Source of the DNA: Planctomycetaceae bacterium
GTDB lineage: Bacteria; Planctomycetota; Planctomycetia; Planctomycetales; Planctomycetaceae
NCBI GenBank assembly: GCA_002726205.1
Contig: PBSL01000019.1
Location: 1 to 64,000, forward strand
Reading direction: 5' to 3'
Length of the DNA stretch: 64,000 nucleotides
Shown here piece after piece: positions 1 to 9,583 of the stretch. Below the pieces are notes generated by a model. That model saw only the letters and a program-made list of their open reading frames with translations. It was not told the DNA's origin and searched no databases. A program made the position numbers and the translations under genes. Position 1 is the first letter of the stretch. Each line of letters begins with the position of its first letter.

Positions 1-1110
1 CAGGCTGGTGCTGAGCATCACCACCGAAACTGCAAGAGGGGGGATCCACAGCAGCGATTCGGCAACGGCGATCGCTGCGGGGCCGTCGGCAAAAGCCCTC
101 ACCGGCGGGAAAATGAACTGCTGGTTGGCGGTCGCAAACTCGGTGGCAGGTTTGGTCATGCCCAGGGCAAACCCGTTTCGAGCGCCCTCCTGCGTGTCCA
201 TGATGAAATGCGGATGGATGTAGTCGCGGACCATGATCCCGGGCCAGGCCAGCAGGCTGATCAGCGCATACCATCTCCAGTGTTTCTTGAGCGTCTCGAG
301 ATGGTGTAGGTTGCTGTAGACCAGGTAACCGGCCAGGTAGGTGCATCCGTAGTAGGTGTAGTATCGAAAGACGGGCCTCAGGCTGAACGGGCCTTCATAG
401 GTGGTGTACCACTTGGGTATGGCGACCAGGGGGATCATCAGGATCGCCGGCAGTACGATTCTCAGCGGATGCGCGAGAACCCAGTCGGCGGCTTGTACGA
501 GCCTTTTCCAGAGATCCTGCAGGGGTTTTGGCCACCGGATGGCCACCATCGCGGCGTTGGTGGCGACGAACATCATCAGGTAGTAAAGGAACCACAGGTG
601 AGCGGTTCCTCGATTGTCGCCCTCGGGTGTCGGCACATACCGGCGCCAGTACTCGCTCGAGGTCAGCGAGTCGTACAACTCTGACCAGTAGCCGTTTCCG
701 TCTCCCAACCCGTAGTAGGTCCATTCATGAAACACCTGGACGGCTTCAATGGAGATCATTATCAGCGGCCACCAGCAGACGAATGGCACCAGCAGCTTCT
801 TGACCCGTTGGCGGATGAAGTACTGGTTGTCTCGGTACTGCAGCACCATGCAGCCGAAGAAGCCCGAGATCATGAAGAACAGTTCCATCCGGAACGAGTG
901 CACCCACAGGACGAACGTGGTCAGTGTTTCGTCCTGCGAGGGATCGACGACGCCCCAGAAGACACGATCGCTGGACGTCATGTAGGCCAGGCCCGCGTGC
1001 AGCACGATGCCCAGAAACATTGCCCAGGCCCGGAGTGCATCCAGGCCATGGTAGCGGGGCCGTTGGCGAATCGGTTCGGCCAGGGGGTCACCATCGGCAA
1101 CGGTCGTCAT
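1..1110 (-). CDS. Acyltransferase family 3 membrane protein (OpgC/MdoC-like), 3' end outside window
   Basis: Reading the minus strand from an ATG at 1110, the frame stays open for 370 codons to the left edge, so the C-terminus is missing. Near the N-terminus it shows GLDALRAWAMFLGIVLHAG and then FRMELFFMISGFFG, the conserved first two transmembrane segments of acyltransferase_3 (PF01757) proteins. Further hydrophobic segments follow, with positively charged RQRVKKLLVP between helices 2 and 3. The family moves acyl groups such as acetyl or succinyl onto extracytoplasmic sugars; OpgC/MdoC is the closest named relative by feel, but the substrate is unknown. The start lies 8 nt after the stop of the kinase gene, so the two are probably co-transcribed. 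Confidence 0.85.
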   Translation of the reverse strand, partial: MTTVADGDPLAEPIRQRPRYHGLDALRAWAMFLGIVLHAGLAYMTSSDRVFWGVVDPSQDETLTTFVLWVHSFRMELFFMISGFFGCMVLQYRDNQYFIRQRVKKLLVPFVCWWPLIMISIEAVQVFHEWTYYGLGDGNGYWSELYDSLTSSEYWRRYVPTPEGDNRGTAHLWFLYYLMMFVATNAAMVAIRWPKPLQDLWKRLVQAADWVLAHPLRIVLPAILMIPLVAIPKWYTTYEGPFSLRPVFRYYTYYGCTYLAGYLVYSNLHHLETLKKHWRWYALISLLAWPGIMVRDYIHPHFIMDTQEGARNGFALGMTKPATEFATANQQFIFPPVRAFADGPAAIAVAESLLWIPPLAVSVVMLSTSL

Positions 1111-1118
1111 GGCAGATG

Positions 1119-3974
1119 TCAGCCGGAAAGGGTTGTTTTCTTCGAATCTGCCAACCGATTTCCCAGCAGGGACTGGTCTCCCAGCGAGACATAGAAAGCG
1201 ATGAGAGCCAGTCCCACGGCGATCCCGAGCCCGACCAGGCCCGACGCGGCATACCACTCGGCCAGGTTGCCGGTGATCGGGAACCTGGTCAGTGCGGTCT
1301 GGACAAGAGCGGCTGACATCATGGTCAACAGCCCAAAACGCAGGGCAGCGGCGACGGTCGTCAACTGGACCAGGGCCACGAAGACGTAGGTGATCACACC
1401 GTCGCTGCCGCTGGTGTTGATCTTGGTGAACATCGCCGTGAAGAGAACGATGGCGAGCCAGTCCTTCCGGGTGATGATTCGAAAGATCAACAGCGTCAGC
1501 AGGGCAAAGATATTCGTCATCGCGCCAAACACGATGTTACCGAACGTCTCGGCAATCCCCTTGCCTCCCAGCAGGGCCTCGGGACTCCAGAGCCGGTTGC
1601 CGATGATGCCACCGTGCCGAAAGCCGTCCAGCTCCAGTCGCAACTCGAAGAGGATGGCCAGGAACACACCGAACAGGCATCCCACCAGGATCTCACGGCC
1701 GACCAGGGGGTCGGTCAGGCGACCGTCCACGAACCGGCTCCAGGAGATCAGCACGCGGGGCCAGATTCTGCGAACGTGAGGTTCGAGCGCGACGTAGTAG
1801 ATCCAGAACCGGATGGTTCGGCCGACGGAATTGACCAGGCACGAGATCAGGGTCGTCATCTCCAGGCTTGGTGAGAGAGTGTGGTGGGCCTCGAGCAGGG
1901 CGGTGCCCCAGTCAACCAGTGCCAACACCACTGCAAATCTCAAGGCGCCCTTCTTGTCGGCACTGCCCTGGCGGAGATTGCGAAGAGCGAGGAATGACGA
2001 GATCACCAGCAGCGGACCCCCGATCAAAAAGAAGATTGCGCTGCTGAACTGGATCGATTCTTCGACTTGCGCCGCGGTTCCCAGGGAATTCTGTTTCCGC
2101 GATGGGACAGTCCATTGGCGGGTGGTCCAATCGTGCAGCACCTGGAAATACGATACGCGACCGTGATACGTCGCCGCCTCGACACGATTGGGACGCGATT
2201 CCCGCTTGTTGCCGGGAGGCTCTGCGAGAACCCAGGCGAATCGCTGCTCGCTGTAACCGGGTGGCGTCCATTGGGGGCTTGCCGGCTTGTAGTCATCCAG
2301 CTGCAGGCCGGCCAATTCGAATGGTCGCTGCCAGGTCGGTTCGGTTTTCGATGAAGTGTCGTCGGGAGACGATTCGGTCAGGGGCGTGACCAGGCTGATC
2401 TCCCGCAACCATCCCCGGGCACTCAGTCTCACGCCGACCATCCCGGTTTCGTTTGGATGAGGATCCGACAGGGTCACCTTGCGTGGCTGGCGGGTATACA
2501 GGAACGGGTGCTGGGGATTGAGATAGGCTGGACTCTGGCGATACCAGAACTCGAGTTTTCCGTCACCGGATTCCTGCAATTCGTCGTGTTGCCGCATCAG
2601 CTGGTCGGGGTTGAACCAGTAGCCATAGGTCGAATCGCGAACGGGCAGATCCGCGTTCTTTCCGACCAGTTCCGAGGCGATGTCACGGGCCTTGGCCTCG
2701 AGCACATCGGGCTTGGATTCCAGCCGCGACCTGACGACAAACGACACGCGATCGGACAACAGCACCACGGCCACGACCAGAAGCATGAACACGCCCAGCA
2801 GGATGCCGCCCGTCCTCGGCGTGAAGCCGGTATTGTCACCACTTGCGGCAACCAGTTCCGGCGAAGGCGTCTCACCGGCGGCCAACGCCGCGGCCAGCGG
2901 GTCACCTCCCGGCAATGCCGCGGCGATCTGCACCACGCTTCCCGGCCGCCGCGTGGGCTCCTTCTCCAGGCAACGCAGGATCACTCGCTCGACGGCCGGA
3001 TCGATATCCGGAACCACGCTCGAAAGCGTACTCGGCGAGGACTCGTCCCGCAGCCTGACCAGCTCGGCGATCGAGTTGGCATGGTAGACCGGTTGACCGG
3101 TGAAAACCTCGTGCAGCACCAGTCCCAGCGAGTAGATGTCGCTCTGGATCGTCACCGCTTCCCCGGCCAACTGCTCGGGGGCCATGTAGGCTGGTGTTCC
3201 CACCCGGTTTCCTGACGCGGTCTCCGCGTCGGTCAACCGGGCCAAGCCGAAGTCGGTGATTCGCACCTGGCCTCGGCCATCCAGCATGATGTTGGCCGGC
3301 TTGAGATCCCGATGCAGCACGCCCTTTTCGTGTGCGGCATACAATCCCCCGCACAGTTGACGGGCGATGTCGACGCCCTTGTCGGAAGGCAGTCGACCGA
3401 TGCGGCGCATCAGTCCGCTGAGGTCCTCGCCGTCGATGAACTCCATCGACAGAAAGTGTTGTCCATCGATCTCACCGATGTCGTAGACCCGGCAGACGTT
3501 GGGATGCGAGACCTGGCGGGCCAGCCGGACCTCGTTGTGAAGAAGTTCCAGCCGCGTGGGATCGTTGGCCAGGGCTTCGGGAAGAAACTTCAACGCCACC
3601 GACTGGCCCAGCTTCAAGTCGTCGGCACGGTAGACCTCGCCCATGCCGCCCTGTCCAAGCAATCCGACGATGCGGTAACGTTCGTCGAGTACCGTTCCCG
3701 GCAGGAAACGGCCGTGCTGGATCGACGAATCCGCCATTGACCCGCTCAGATCACCGGGCTCCGGAGCTTCAGCCTCCCCGGTGATGGAATCCAGCACGCT
3801 GCCGGTCCCCGACCCGGCAGTCGGATTCGGCTCACCACTCTCGGACGCGGTCAACTCACGGGTCGCGCCCAGGCGAGGGTCGCCGGCCTCGATTGCCTCG
3901 ACGGCGGCACCGCAGTTTGCGCAGAACCGTGAACTCGCCAGTATCTCACTCGAACAGCCTGGACAAACAGCCAT
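1119..3974 (-). CDS. Zinc-ribbon Ser/Thr protein kinase with polytopic membrane C-terminus
   Basis: The 951-residue protein starts with a zinc ribbon (C4, C7, C18, C21), followed by a complete Hanks-type kinase at about 98-355. Kinase motifs are the glycine loop GQGGMGEVY at 107-115, Lys129 in VALK, the catalytic loop HRDLKPAN at 221-228, DFG at 241-243 and APE at 265-267, so it should be active. A single transmembrane helix lies at about 390-408, then a roughly 230-residue segment likely outside the cytoplasm, then about seven hydrophobic segments from 640 to 930 with a loop containing DPLVGREILVG. From memory, similar C-termini occur in acidobacterial and planctomycete kinases. It may sense an external or membrane signal and phosphorylate cytoplasmic targets; targets are unknown. 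It ends 8 nt before the acyltransferase start. Confidence 0.92.
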   Translation of the reverse strand: MAVCPGCSSEILASSRFCANCGAAVEAIEAGDPRLGATRELTASESGEPNPTAGSGTGSVLDSITGEAEAPEPGDLSGSMADSSIQHGRFLPGTVLDERYRIVGLLGQGGMGEVYRADDLKLGQSVALKFLPEALANDPTRLELLHNEVRLARQVSHPNVCRVYDIGEIDGQHFLSMEFIDGEDLSGLMRRIGRLPSDKGVDIARQLCGGLYAAHEKGVLHRDLKPANIMLDGRGQVRITDFGLARLTDAETASGNRVGTPAYMAPEQLAGEAVTIQSDIYSLGLVLHEVFTGQPVYHANSIAELVRLRDESSPSTLSSVVPDIDPAVERVILRCLEKEPTRRPGSVVQIAAALPGGDPLAAALAAGETPSPELVAASGDNTGFTPRTGGILLGVFMLLVVAVVLLSDRVSFVVRSRLESKPDVLEAKARDIASELVGKNADLPVRDSTYGYWFNPDQLMRQHDELQESGDGKLEFWYRQSPAYLNPQHPFLYTRQPRKVTLSDPHPNETGMVGVRLSARGWLREISLVTPLTESSPDDTSSKTEPTWQRPFELAGLQLDDYKPASPQWTPPGYSEQRFAWVLAEPPGNKRESRPNRVEAATYHGRVSYFQVLHDWTTRQWTVPSRKQNSLGTAAQVEESIQFSSAIFFLIGGPLLVISSFLALRNLRQGSADKKGALRFAVVLALVDWGTALLEAHHTLSPSLEMTTLISCLVNSVGRTIRFWIYYVALEPHVRRIWPRVLISWSRFVDGRLTDPLVGREILVGCLFGVFLAILFELRLELDGFRHGGIIGNRLWSPEALLGGKGIAETFGNIVFGAMTNIFALLTLLIFRIITRKDWLAIVLFTAMFTKINTSGSDGVITYVFVALVQLTTVAAALRFGLLTMMSAALVQTALTRFPITGNLAEWYAASGLVGLGIAVGLALIAFYVSLGDQSLLGNRLADSKKTTLSG

Positions 3975-4096
3975 TACTCAGCCCGTCTGGATTCCTGGTA
4001 CCGTCAGCTGATCGGTCGCGATCGGCGATCCATCATGACACGGGCGAGTGGGCGTTTTCCACTGAATGGCCAGTTGTGGACCGGAGGGTCCGGAAC

Positions 4097-7000
4097 TCAC
4101 TTTGCCGCCGCAAAGCACACCGTCCGGCCGTCGATCAGCGTCAGGATGATACGGCCATCGCGATCAATCGCAAGACCCCAACCCTGGGGCGGAGCCGGCA
4201 GGGCCTGGGCCCAGAGAGGTTTTCCGGTTTCTGGATCGCGTGCCGCCAGTGCCGGACGCAGTGGCCCGTCCTTTTTTGTCGGCGGCAGTTCGCCGGCGAC
4301 GATCACAGCGTTTGCGGCCAGCACGACCGCCGCGGTTCGTGCAAACGTGTTGTCTTTCCACAACACCTTCGACTTGCCGTCCTCGCCTCCCTTCGGATCG
4401 ACACGCAACAGCGTCTTGTCGGTCCCCTGAATGATCACGTCGCCGGATGTCGCCTGCAGCAGGTACTTGGCGTTGTATCGCGAGGGTGGGCCCGGTGTTC
4501 GGGGTGCATAGAGCATGTCGCCGGCGACGGCGACCTGGCCCTCGACCAGGAACAACTCGCTGCCCCGGCTTGACCGCTGCATTTTCCAGTGGTCATCGAG
4601 TGACTTGTCGGGTTTCCCGGTCAACGTGTTCAGGCACTTGCCCGTCCCGACGTCGTACTTGGCCGGTGAGACGACGTTGCCACCGGCCAGGTGGACGATG
4701 CCGTCGTGCAACAGCAGGTGCCCCTGCACGCTGACACCCACGACCTCGTCCTCCTCCAGCAGGTTGCCCGAGGAGTTGTTCTGCCACTTGATCCGGCCAC
4801 TGGAGGCGTCGAGTGCGTAAACATGTGTGCCGTCGTGGCAGATGATGCCGGCGGCCAGGTAGGCCACCCCGTCGGCGACCATCACTCCACTGGCGACAGG
4901 CCAGGTGGACATCAGGCGTCCGTAGACCGGGATCCTGCGTTCGACGGGCGCGGCACGGAACCGCCAGAGTGTTTTTCCGGTCGATGCGTCCAGGCACCAG
5001 GCCCAGCCGTCGCCGGAACCGACGTGGACACGGCCGTTGTCGATCGTGGGTGGATAGTGGATGGAACCACCGGTGTAAGCCGTCCACCGCGCCGCGCCGG
5101 TGGCGGAGTCCATCGCCCGGACCACTCCGTCGGAACCGGCCACCACCGTCAACCCGGCGGCGGCGACCGGAGCGGTGGGAACCACGGATTCACGCGGCCG
5201 GGTTTGCCAGGCCAATTTGAGCCGCCCGGGAACGGCCACCGATGTCGATGCGGTTCGCTGGTTGTTGGCTCGGTAGGTGGGCCAGTCGGCTGCGGTCATC
5301 ACCATCCGGCCCGGCGCAGCCGTCGAGACGGTTTCGAGGCGTTGTGATTCGATCGCCGGCCGGTCGAACTCGAAGTCACCTGCCGTGGTCAGGCTGATCA
5401 CGCCGACCAGCGAGTGATTGCAGTCGCACATCCAGGGGCCCCAGTACAACTGGCCGTTGGCGATGATCACGCCGTCCTGGCAGGCCGGTCGCATGCCCGG
5501 CAAACGGCGTGGCTTGCCGTAGGCGACGTCGAATCGCAGTGTGCCGGTGTGCCGGTAGCCCCGGGCAAAGATCGAATCAGCCGTTCCCGTCGCCCGCGTG
5601 CAGTTGCCTCGGAAACACTGCAGGTCGGCGAGCACTTTTCCGGTGAGCGGATCGAACTTCTTGCTGTGACTCAGGCGGCCCATCGCGTAGAGCCCGTCGT
5701 CACGGATGATCAGCTGCACGTTGCCGTCCTCGTAACTCCACAGCAGCTTGCCCGTCGCGGCCGAGACGGTGACCAGCTTGGTTCGCGTCGGTCCGGCGAA
5801 GAACAGGGCCTTCTCGCTGCACTTCAGGTAAGCCGATGTGGCGTAACCCAGGCTGGCCGTCTGGGCGCGGTGGTGTTCACCAATGGTCTTGAGGAGTTCG
5901 GCGTCGGAGGTCTTCCAGGCCGTGCTGCCGTTGGCGATGTTGATCGCCTCGAGGTGATCCTGGTGGCTGTAGAGGAAAATGCGTGAGCTGTTCATGGCGA
6001 CGGCGCGTCCGTCGATTGCCGCGGTTGCGGTGTGGGACCAGATCACCTTGCGGGTCTTGATGTCGAAGGCCAGCAGCGTGCGGCCAAACCCCCAGGTCTT
6101 CAGGGACTCCCCGTAGGTACTGCGGACGGTTGTCCAGGGCCAACCGGTCTTGGTTCGTGTGCCCAGGTGCACGGTGTGGAGTTTTTCGGATGGTCCGACC
6201 AGTGCGTAGAGCACTCCGTCGCGAAGTGTCATCCATTTCCAGGTCTTGCCGTCCCCGGCGTGTTTGTCGGGAACAACGATCTCCCCGCGGACCGTTCCCG
6301 TTGCCGCGTCGATCAGCTTGCAGGAGGTGTTGTCGGCGAGGTAGAGCGTGTCGGGGGTGGCGACGATCGTGTTGCGGTGAATCATGAACCCGGGAGTCAG
6401 CATCCGGGTCCACAGCTGCGCGCCGTTGTAACCGTTCAGGCAAACCAGCTTGCCGACCATCGGCCACTCGCGTTTCTTGAACGCCAGGAACCCGAAGGCC
6501 TTGAACATTCGACCGCCGGATGACACGGTCACCTCGGGCATCGGGCCGTACCAGGGCGCGGCGAGGAACTTCGTCAGGTAGGGGGCCTTCGAGAGCCGAT
6601 CCTCGGATTGCGGATTGTTGTCGGCACCGTGATAGGGGTGAGACCAGTCGCCGGTCCCCTTCGGAACGGCCTTGACCGTTGTTTGCCCACCGACGATCAC
6701 GCGACCGCGCGGCCGGACAACCCGTAGCAATTCGGATCGAGGCATACCGGTCGACCCATCGACGACCACCGCATCGGCCACGTCGCCGGCAAGGCCGATG
6801 CGACCGCGTGTGCCACGAGCGACGTAGATCCGGGTACCGAGCAGGCCCGCGCGATCAACGCTGGCCCGGACCGACGCCGCGTCCTCGGACGTGTCGGTCT
6901 GGATGAAGATCAACAGGTCGCTGACTTTTGCCAGCTCCACCGCTCGCCTGGCCTGGTCCCGGCCCAGCAACACGCAAAGGCCGGTGTGCACGCCGATCTG

Positions 7001-7102
7001 CTTGTGCAGGGTCCGGGTGTCGGTTGATTGAGCCGGCAGGAGTGAAACGACCACCAGGCCAAGCAACGCAAGGGCCGGCAGGACGCGTCGGAGAATTCGC
7101 AT
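4097..7102 (-). CDS. Secreted PQQ-type beta-propeller protein with N-terminal methyltransferase-like domain
   Basis: I start at 7102 because MRILRRVLPALALLGLVVVS is a clear signal peptide; the open frame upstream to 7510 has no secretion signal. The product is 1001 residues. Residues about 35-150 look like a decayed class I methyltransferase/Rossmann unit (GLCVLLG, then VVRPRGRVIVGG). Propeller B spans about 150-600, starts with DWSHPYHGADNN, and has a CDCN motif at 559-562. Propeller A spans about 605-1001, starts with DWPTYRANN, and has PQQ-like blades (DSATGAARW, DASTGKTLWRF, DASSGRIKW). No metal- or PQQ-binding residues can be assigned, so enzyme activity is unproven. The closest relative in the window is the 48897-52592 product, which has the same modules in another order. 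Confidence 0.88.
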   Translation of the reverse strand: MRILRRVLPALALLGLVVVSLLPAQSTDTRTLHKQIGVHTGLCVLLGRDQARRAVELAKVSDLLIFIQTDTSEDAASVRASVDRAGLLGTRIYVARGTRGRIGLAGDVADAVVVDGSTGMPRSELLRVVRPRGRVIVGGQTTVKAVPKGTGDWSHPYHGADNNPQSEDRLSKAPYLTKFLAAPWYGPMPEVTVSSGGRMFKAFGFLAFKKREWPMVGKLVCLNGYNGAQLWTRMLTPGFMIHRNTIVATPDTLYLADNTSCKLIDAATGTVRGEIVVPDKHAGDGKTWKWMTLRDGVLYALVGPSEKLHTVHLGTRTKTGWPWTTVRSTYGESLKTWGFGRTLLAFDIKTRKVIWSHTATAAIDGRAVAMNSSRIFLYSHQDHLEAINIANGSTAWKTSDAELLKTIGEHHRAQTASLGYATSAYLKCSEKALFFAGPTRTKLVTVSAATGKLLWSYEDGNVQLIIRDDGLYAMGRLSHSKKFDPLTGKVLADLQCFRGNCTRATGTADSIFARGYRHTGTLRFDVAYGKPRRLPGMRPACQDGVIIANGQLYWGPWMCDCNHSLVGVISLTTAGDFEFDRPAIESQRLETVSTAAPGRMVMTAADWPTYRANNQRTASTSVAVPGRLKLAWQTRPRESVVPTAPVAAAGLTVVAGSDGVVRAMDSATGAARWTAYTGGSIHYPPTIDNGRVHVGSGDGWAWCLDASTGKTLWRFRAAPVERRIPVYGRLMSTWPVASGVMVADGVAYLAAGIICHDGTHVYALDASSGRIKWQNNSSGNLLEEDEVVGVSVQGHLLLHDGIVHLAGGNVVSPAKYDVGTGKCLNTLTGKPDKSLDDHWKMQRSSRGSELFLVEGQVAVAGDMLYAPRTPGPPSRYNAKYLLQATSGDVIIQGTDKTLLRVDPKGGEDGKSKVLWKDNTFARTAAVVLAANAVIVAGELPPTKKDGPLRPALAARDPETGKPLWAQALPAPPQGWGLAIDRDGRIILTLIDGRTVCFAAAK

Positions 7103-7119
7103 GGTCGTGTCCTTGATCT

Positions 7120-7134
7120 TCCGGGAATCCCGGA
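7120..7134. promoter_or_regulatory. Inverted repeat in the leader of the PQQ propeller gene
   Basis: The sequence tccgggaatcccgga is a perfect 7-1-7 inverted repeat, 18 nt upstream of the start at 7102. It lies in the 258-nt region between divergent genes (propeller minus, AIM24 plus), a likely place for promoters and operators. It could be an operator or a short leader hairpin that affects translation. No adjacent regulator gene is obviously linked to it. Confidence 0.3.
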
Positions 7135-7360
7135 CCGTGCCGAACCGGGTCATTGACATCCTACTCCTGTCGGGATGGACGAGGCAAAGCCGCTGGCCCT
7201 GATCATGCACGTCCCGAATCTCGACAGCTCGGCGAGACGCAGGTTGGCGTGTGAAGGCTGGGATTGTTAGGCTCACGGCGCGTCGGGCCGGTGGTGAGTG
7301 GACGGTACCAGCCGGGCCGGGGAACAGGGGTGGACTCGAGTCGCAGGCGAGACGATTGAC

Positions 7361-8020
7361 ATGCAGTTCGACATCGGCGGCAACCCCGAGTATGGGGACT
7401 TGACGGTGACACTCGACTCGGGTGAGTCGATCTGGACCGAGGCGGGTGCGATGAGTCGCATGAGCAGCCACCTGCAGCTGGCGACACGGCTGCCCGGTGG
7501 GTTCGTTCAATCGGCAATCCGGAAACTCGTCGGTGGCGAGTCGTTGTTCATTTCGGAATACACGGCCGAAAGTCCGGGAACAATCAGCATCTCGCCGGCA
7601 AGTCCTGGCTGTGTTCTGGAACGCGAGTTACGCGGCGACAGCCTGTGGCTGACGGCCGGCGCTTTCCTGGCCTGCACACCGGGGTTGTCCCTGGATCCGC
7701 GTTTTGGCGGGTTGCGGTCCTTTTTCTCGGGCGAGGGAGTCGTGCTGATGGAGGCTTCGGGTGAAGGAAGCCTGTTCTTCAACGCGTTTGGAGGCGTGGT
7801 CGAAAAGTCCGTTGAAGGTTCGCTGATCGTTGACACGGGTCACGTGGTGGGCTGGGAACCGACACTGGAATACCGGATCAAGGGCATGGGGGGGCTCAAG
7901 CAGACACTGTTCTCGGGCGAGGGACTTGTGATGGAGTTCATGGGGCGTGGAAATGTCTGGTTGCAGACCCGGCATGTGGCCGCCGTGGCCGGTTGGCTGA
8001 CGCCTTATTGCAGTGGGTAA
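7361..8020 (+). CDS. AIM24 family protein, first of three tandem paralogues
   Basis: The protein has 219 residues from the ATG at 7361; I prefer this start because the paralogues begin at the same point of the fold, and the frame upstream to 7298 shows no similarity to them. It has the AIM24/TIGR00266 pattern: an early SGESIWTEAGAMSRM, a GGESLFISEY block, a central GEGVVLMEASGEGSLFF and a late VDTGHVVGWEPTLEY. The family forms a beta-rich trimer-like fold; bacterial members have no firmly established reaction. No signal peptide is present, so it is probably cytoplasmic or peripheral. The start differs from the other two copies by longer spacing to the next gene (87 nt). Confidence 0.88.
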   Translation: MQFDIGGNPEYGDLTVTLDSGESIWTEAGAMSRMSSHLQLATRLPGGFVQSAIRKLVGGESLFISEYTAESPGTISISPASPGCVLERELRGDSLWLTAGAFLACTPGLSLDPRFGGLRSFFSGEGVVLMEASGEGSLFFNAFGGVVEKSVEGSLIVDTGHVVGWEPTLEYRIKGMGGLKQTLFSGEGLVMEFMGRGNVWLQTRHVAAVAGWLTPYCSG

Positions 8021-8107
8021 CAGGGAATTGACCAAAGTGCCGGTCGTGGTGCCGGGGCGATTTCCACTTCGGATTGCACGTGGTAGGTGGTGAGAAGAGG
8101 TCACACG

Positions 8108-8797
8108 ATGGAAATTGAGATCCTGGGCAAAGGTGCGTTTGAGTCGGCCCTGGTCCACTTGCAGCCGGGCGACACCTTCGTGTCCGAGTCGGGTGCGATG
8201 TTTCGGGCATCCGCGAATGTCGACATCGACGTGACCACCCACAGTCGGTCATCGGGTGGTCTTCTGAGTGGGCTCAAACGTCTGCTGGCAGGCGAGAATT
8301 TCTTTTTCTCGACCTACAGCACCGAGGACGGTCAACCAGGCCAGGTCGGGTTGGCGCCCACTCACCAGGGCGAGGTTCACCTGATCGAGATGGACGGTTC
8401 GTCGGACTGGCTTTGCGCCGGCGGCAGTTTTCTGGGAGCCAGTTCCGAGATCGACATCGACACCCAGTTCCAGGGTTTCAAGGGCTTCCTGACGGGGGAA
8501 GCGCCCGTGTTCATCAGAGCGTCGGGACGGGGCCAGTTGCTGGTTGCCGCCTACGGGCGGATTGTCTCAAACCAGGTTGAATCCGAGCTGACCGTCGACA
8601 CCGGACACGTTGTCGCCTTTGAGGAAACTCTTGACTACAGCTTGAGCAAGGCGGGTTCGTCGTGGATCAGTTCCTGGTTGGCCGGTGAGGGAATCGTGTT
8701 GAATTTCAGTGGCAGCGGGCGACTTCTTACCCAGTCCCACAATCCCGGTGAATTCGGTGGGGAACTGGGTCCGCGTCTTCCGAAACGGAGCTCGTGA
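8108..8797 (+). CDS. AIM24 family protein, second of three
   Basis: The product has 229 residues from the ATG at 8108, preceded by a GAAGAGG ribosome-binding site at a suitable distance. Shared family signs are PGDTFVSESGAMFR, LLAGENFFFSTY, EAPVFIRASGRGQLLV and VDTGHVVAFEETLDY. It starts 87 nt after the first copy and ends 4 nt before the third, so the three genes are likely one transcript. Function is unknown beyond family membership. The block may arise from old gene duplication, since the copies differ clearly in sequence. Confidence 0.9.
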   Translation: MEIEILGKGAFESALVHLQPGDTFVSESGAMFRASANVDIDVTTHSRSSGGLLSGLKRLLAGENFFFSTYSTEDGQPGQVGLAPTHQGEVHLIEMDGSSDWLCAGGSFLGASSEIDIDTQFQGFKGFLTGEAPVFIRASGRGQLLVAAYGRIVSNQVESELTVDTGHVVAFEETLDYSLSKAGSSWISSWLAGEGIVLNFSGSGRLLTQSHNPGEFGGELGPRLPKRSS

Positions 8798-8801
8798 CGA
8801 C

Positions 8802-9476
8802 ATGGAATATGAAATCATATCCGCCCCAAGCTACAGCGCGGTTGAATGCCACCTCGATGCGGGCGAGTCCGTCGTGGGTGATTCGGGGGCAATGGCCTGG
8901 ATGACCGATGGCATCCAGACCGAGACCTCGACGCGCGGTGGCCTGTTGAAGGGTCTGAAACGTTCGTTGCTGGCCGGCGAGAGCTTTTTTCAGAATACCT
9001 ACACGGCCGAAAACGGCCCGGGTGCGATTACCTTCGCTCCGGGTGCGGCCGGGGATATCGCCTCCTACGAGCTTTCCGAGAGCGAGCTGATTCTCGAGAG
9101 GGGTGCCTTCCTGGCTTCCCAGACGGGTGTCGATTGTGATTCGAAGTGGGATGGTGTCCGGGGCCTGTTGAATGAAGGGATGTTCCTGCTCCGTGTCGGT
9201 GGGACCGGGACACTGTTCTTTCATTCCTACGGTGACCTGGAAGTCGTCGATGTCGAGAGCGAGTACATCGTCGACAACGGCCATGCGGTTGCCTGGGAGC
9301 CGACGCTGGAATACCAGTTAACCCGTGGCCGGAAGATCCGGTCGTTCTTGTTCTCGGACCAGCTGCTGCTGCGTTTTTCCGGTTATGGCCGCCTGTGGAT
9401 CCAATCCCGTAGCGCCACGGCCCTGGCCGAGTGGGCCTATCCGTTCCGCCGTGTCGAATCCAAGAGTGACGACTGA
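8802..9476 (+). CDS. AIM24 family protein, third of three
   Basis: The protein has 224 residues from the ATG at 8802, which sits 4 nt after the stop of the previous copy with GGAG upstream. Family signs are AGESVVGDSGAMAWM, LLAGESFFQNTY, GMFLLRVGGTGTLFFHSYG and VDNGHAVAWEPTLEY. Its GHAVAWEPTLEY resembles the first copy (GHVVGWEPTLEY) more than the second. It is probably co-expressed with both. Three paralogues in a row may assemble into one complex, but this is inference. Confidence 0.9.
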   Translation: MEYEIISAPSYSAVECHLDAGESVVGDSGAMAWMTDGIQTETSTRGGLLKGLKRSLLAGESFFQNTYTAENGPGAITFAPGAAGDIASYELSESELILERGAFLASQTGVDCDSKWDGVRGLLNEGMFLLRVGGTGTLFFHSYGDLEVVDVESEYIVDNGHAVAWEPTLEYQLTRGRKIRSFLFSDQLLLRFSGYGRLWIQSRSATALAEWAYPFRRVESKSDD

Positions 9477-9583
9477 GATGGCCGGTCCAGGTTGTGCGGG
9501 CGGATCCCGGCTGAGATGCATCCGGCGGGTCACTGTCGGCGGTATGTTCTTCTTCCCGCCGGTCCGCTCGCTATCATGAAGAC

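Noticed and set aside
2457-3215. 252-residue open frame on the plus strand
   Set aside because: Antisense to the kinase domain; no domain of its own.
4080-4096. Possible terminator hairpin after the PQQ propeller gene (ggacc/ggtcc)
   Set aside because: The stem is only 5 bp and no T run follows on the minus strand.
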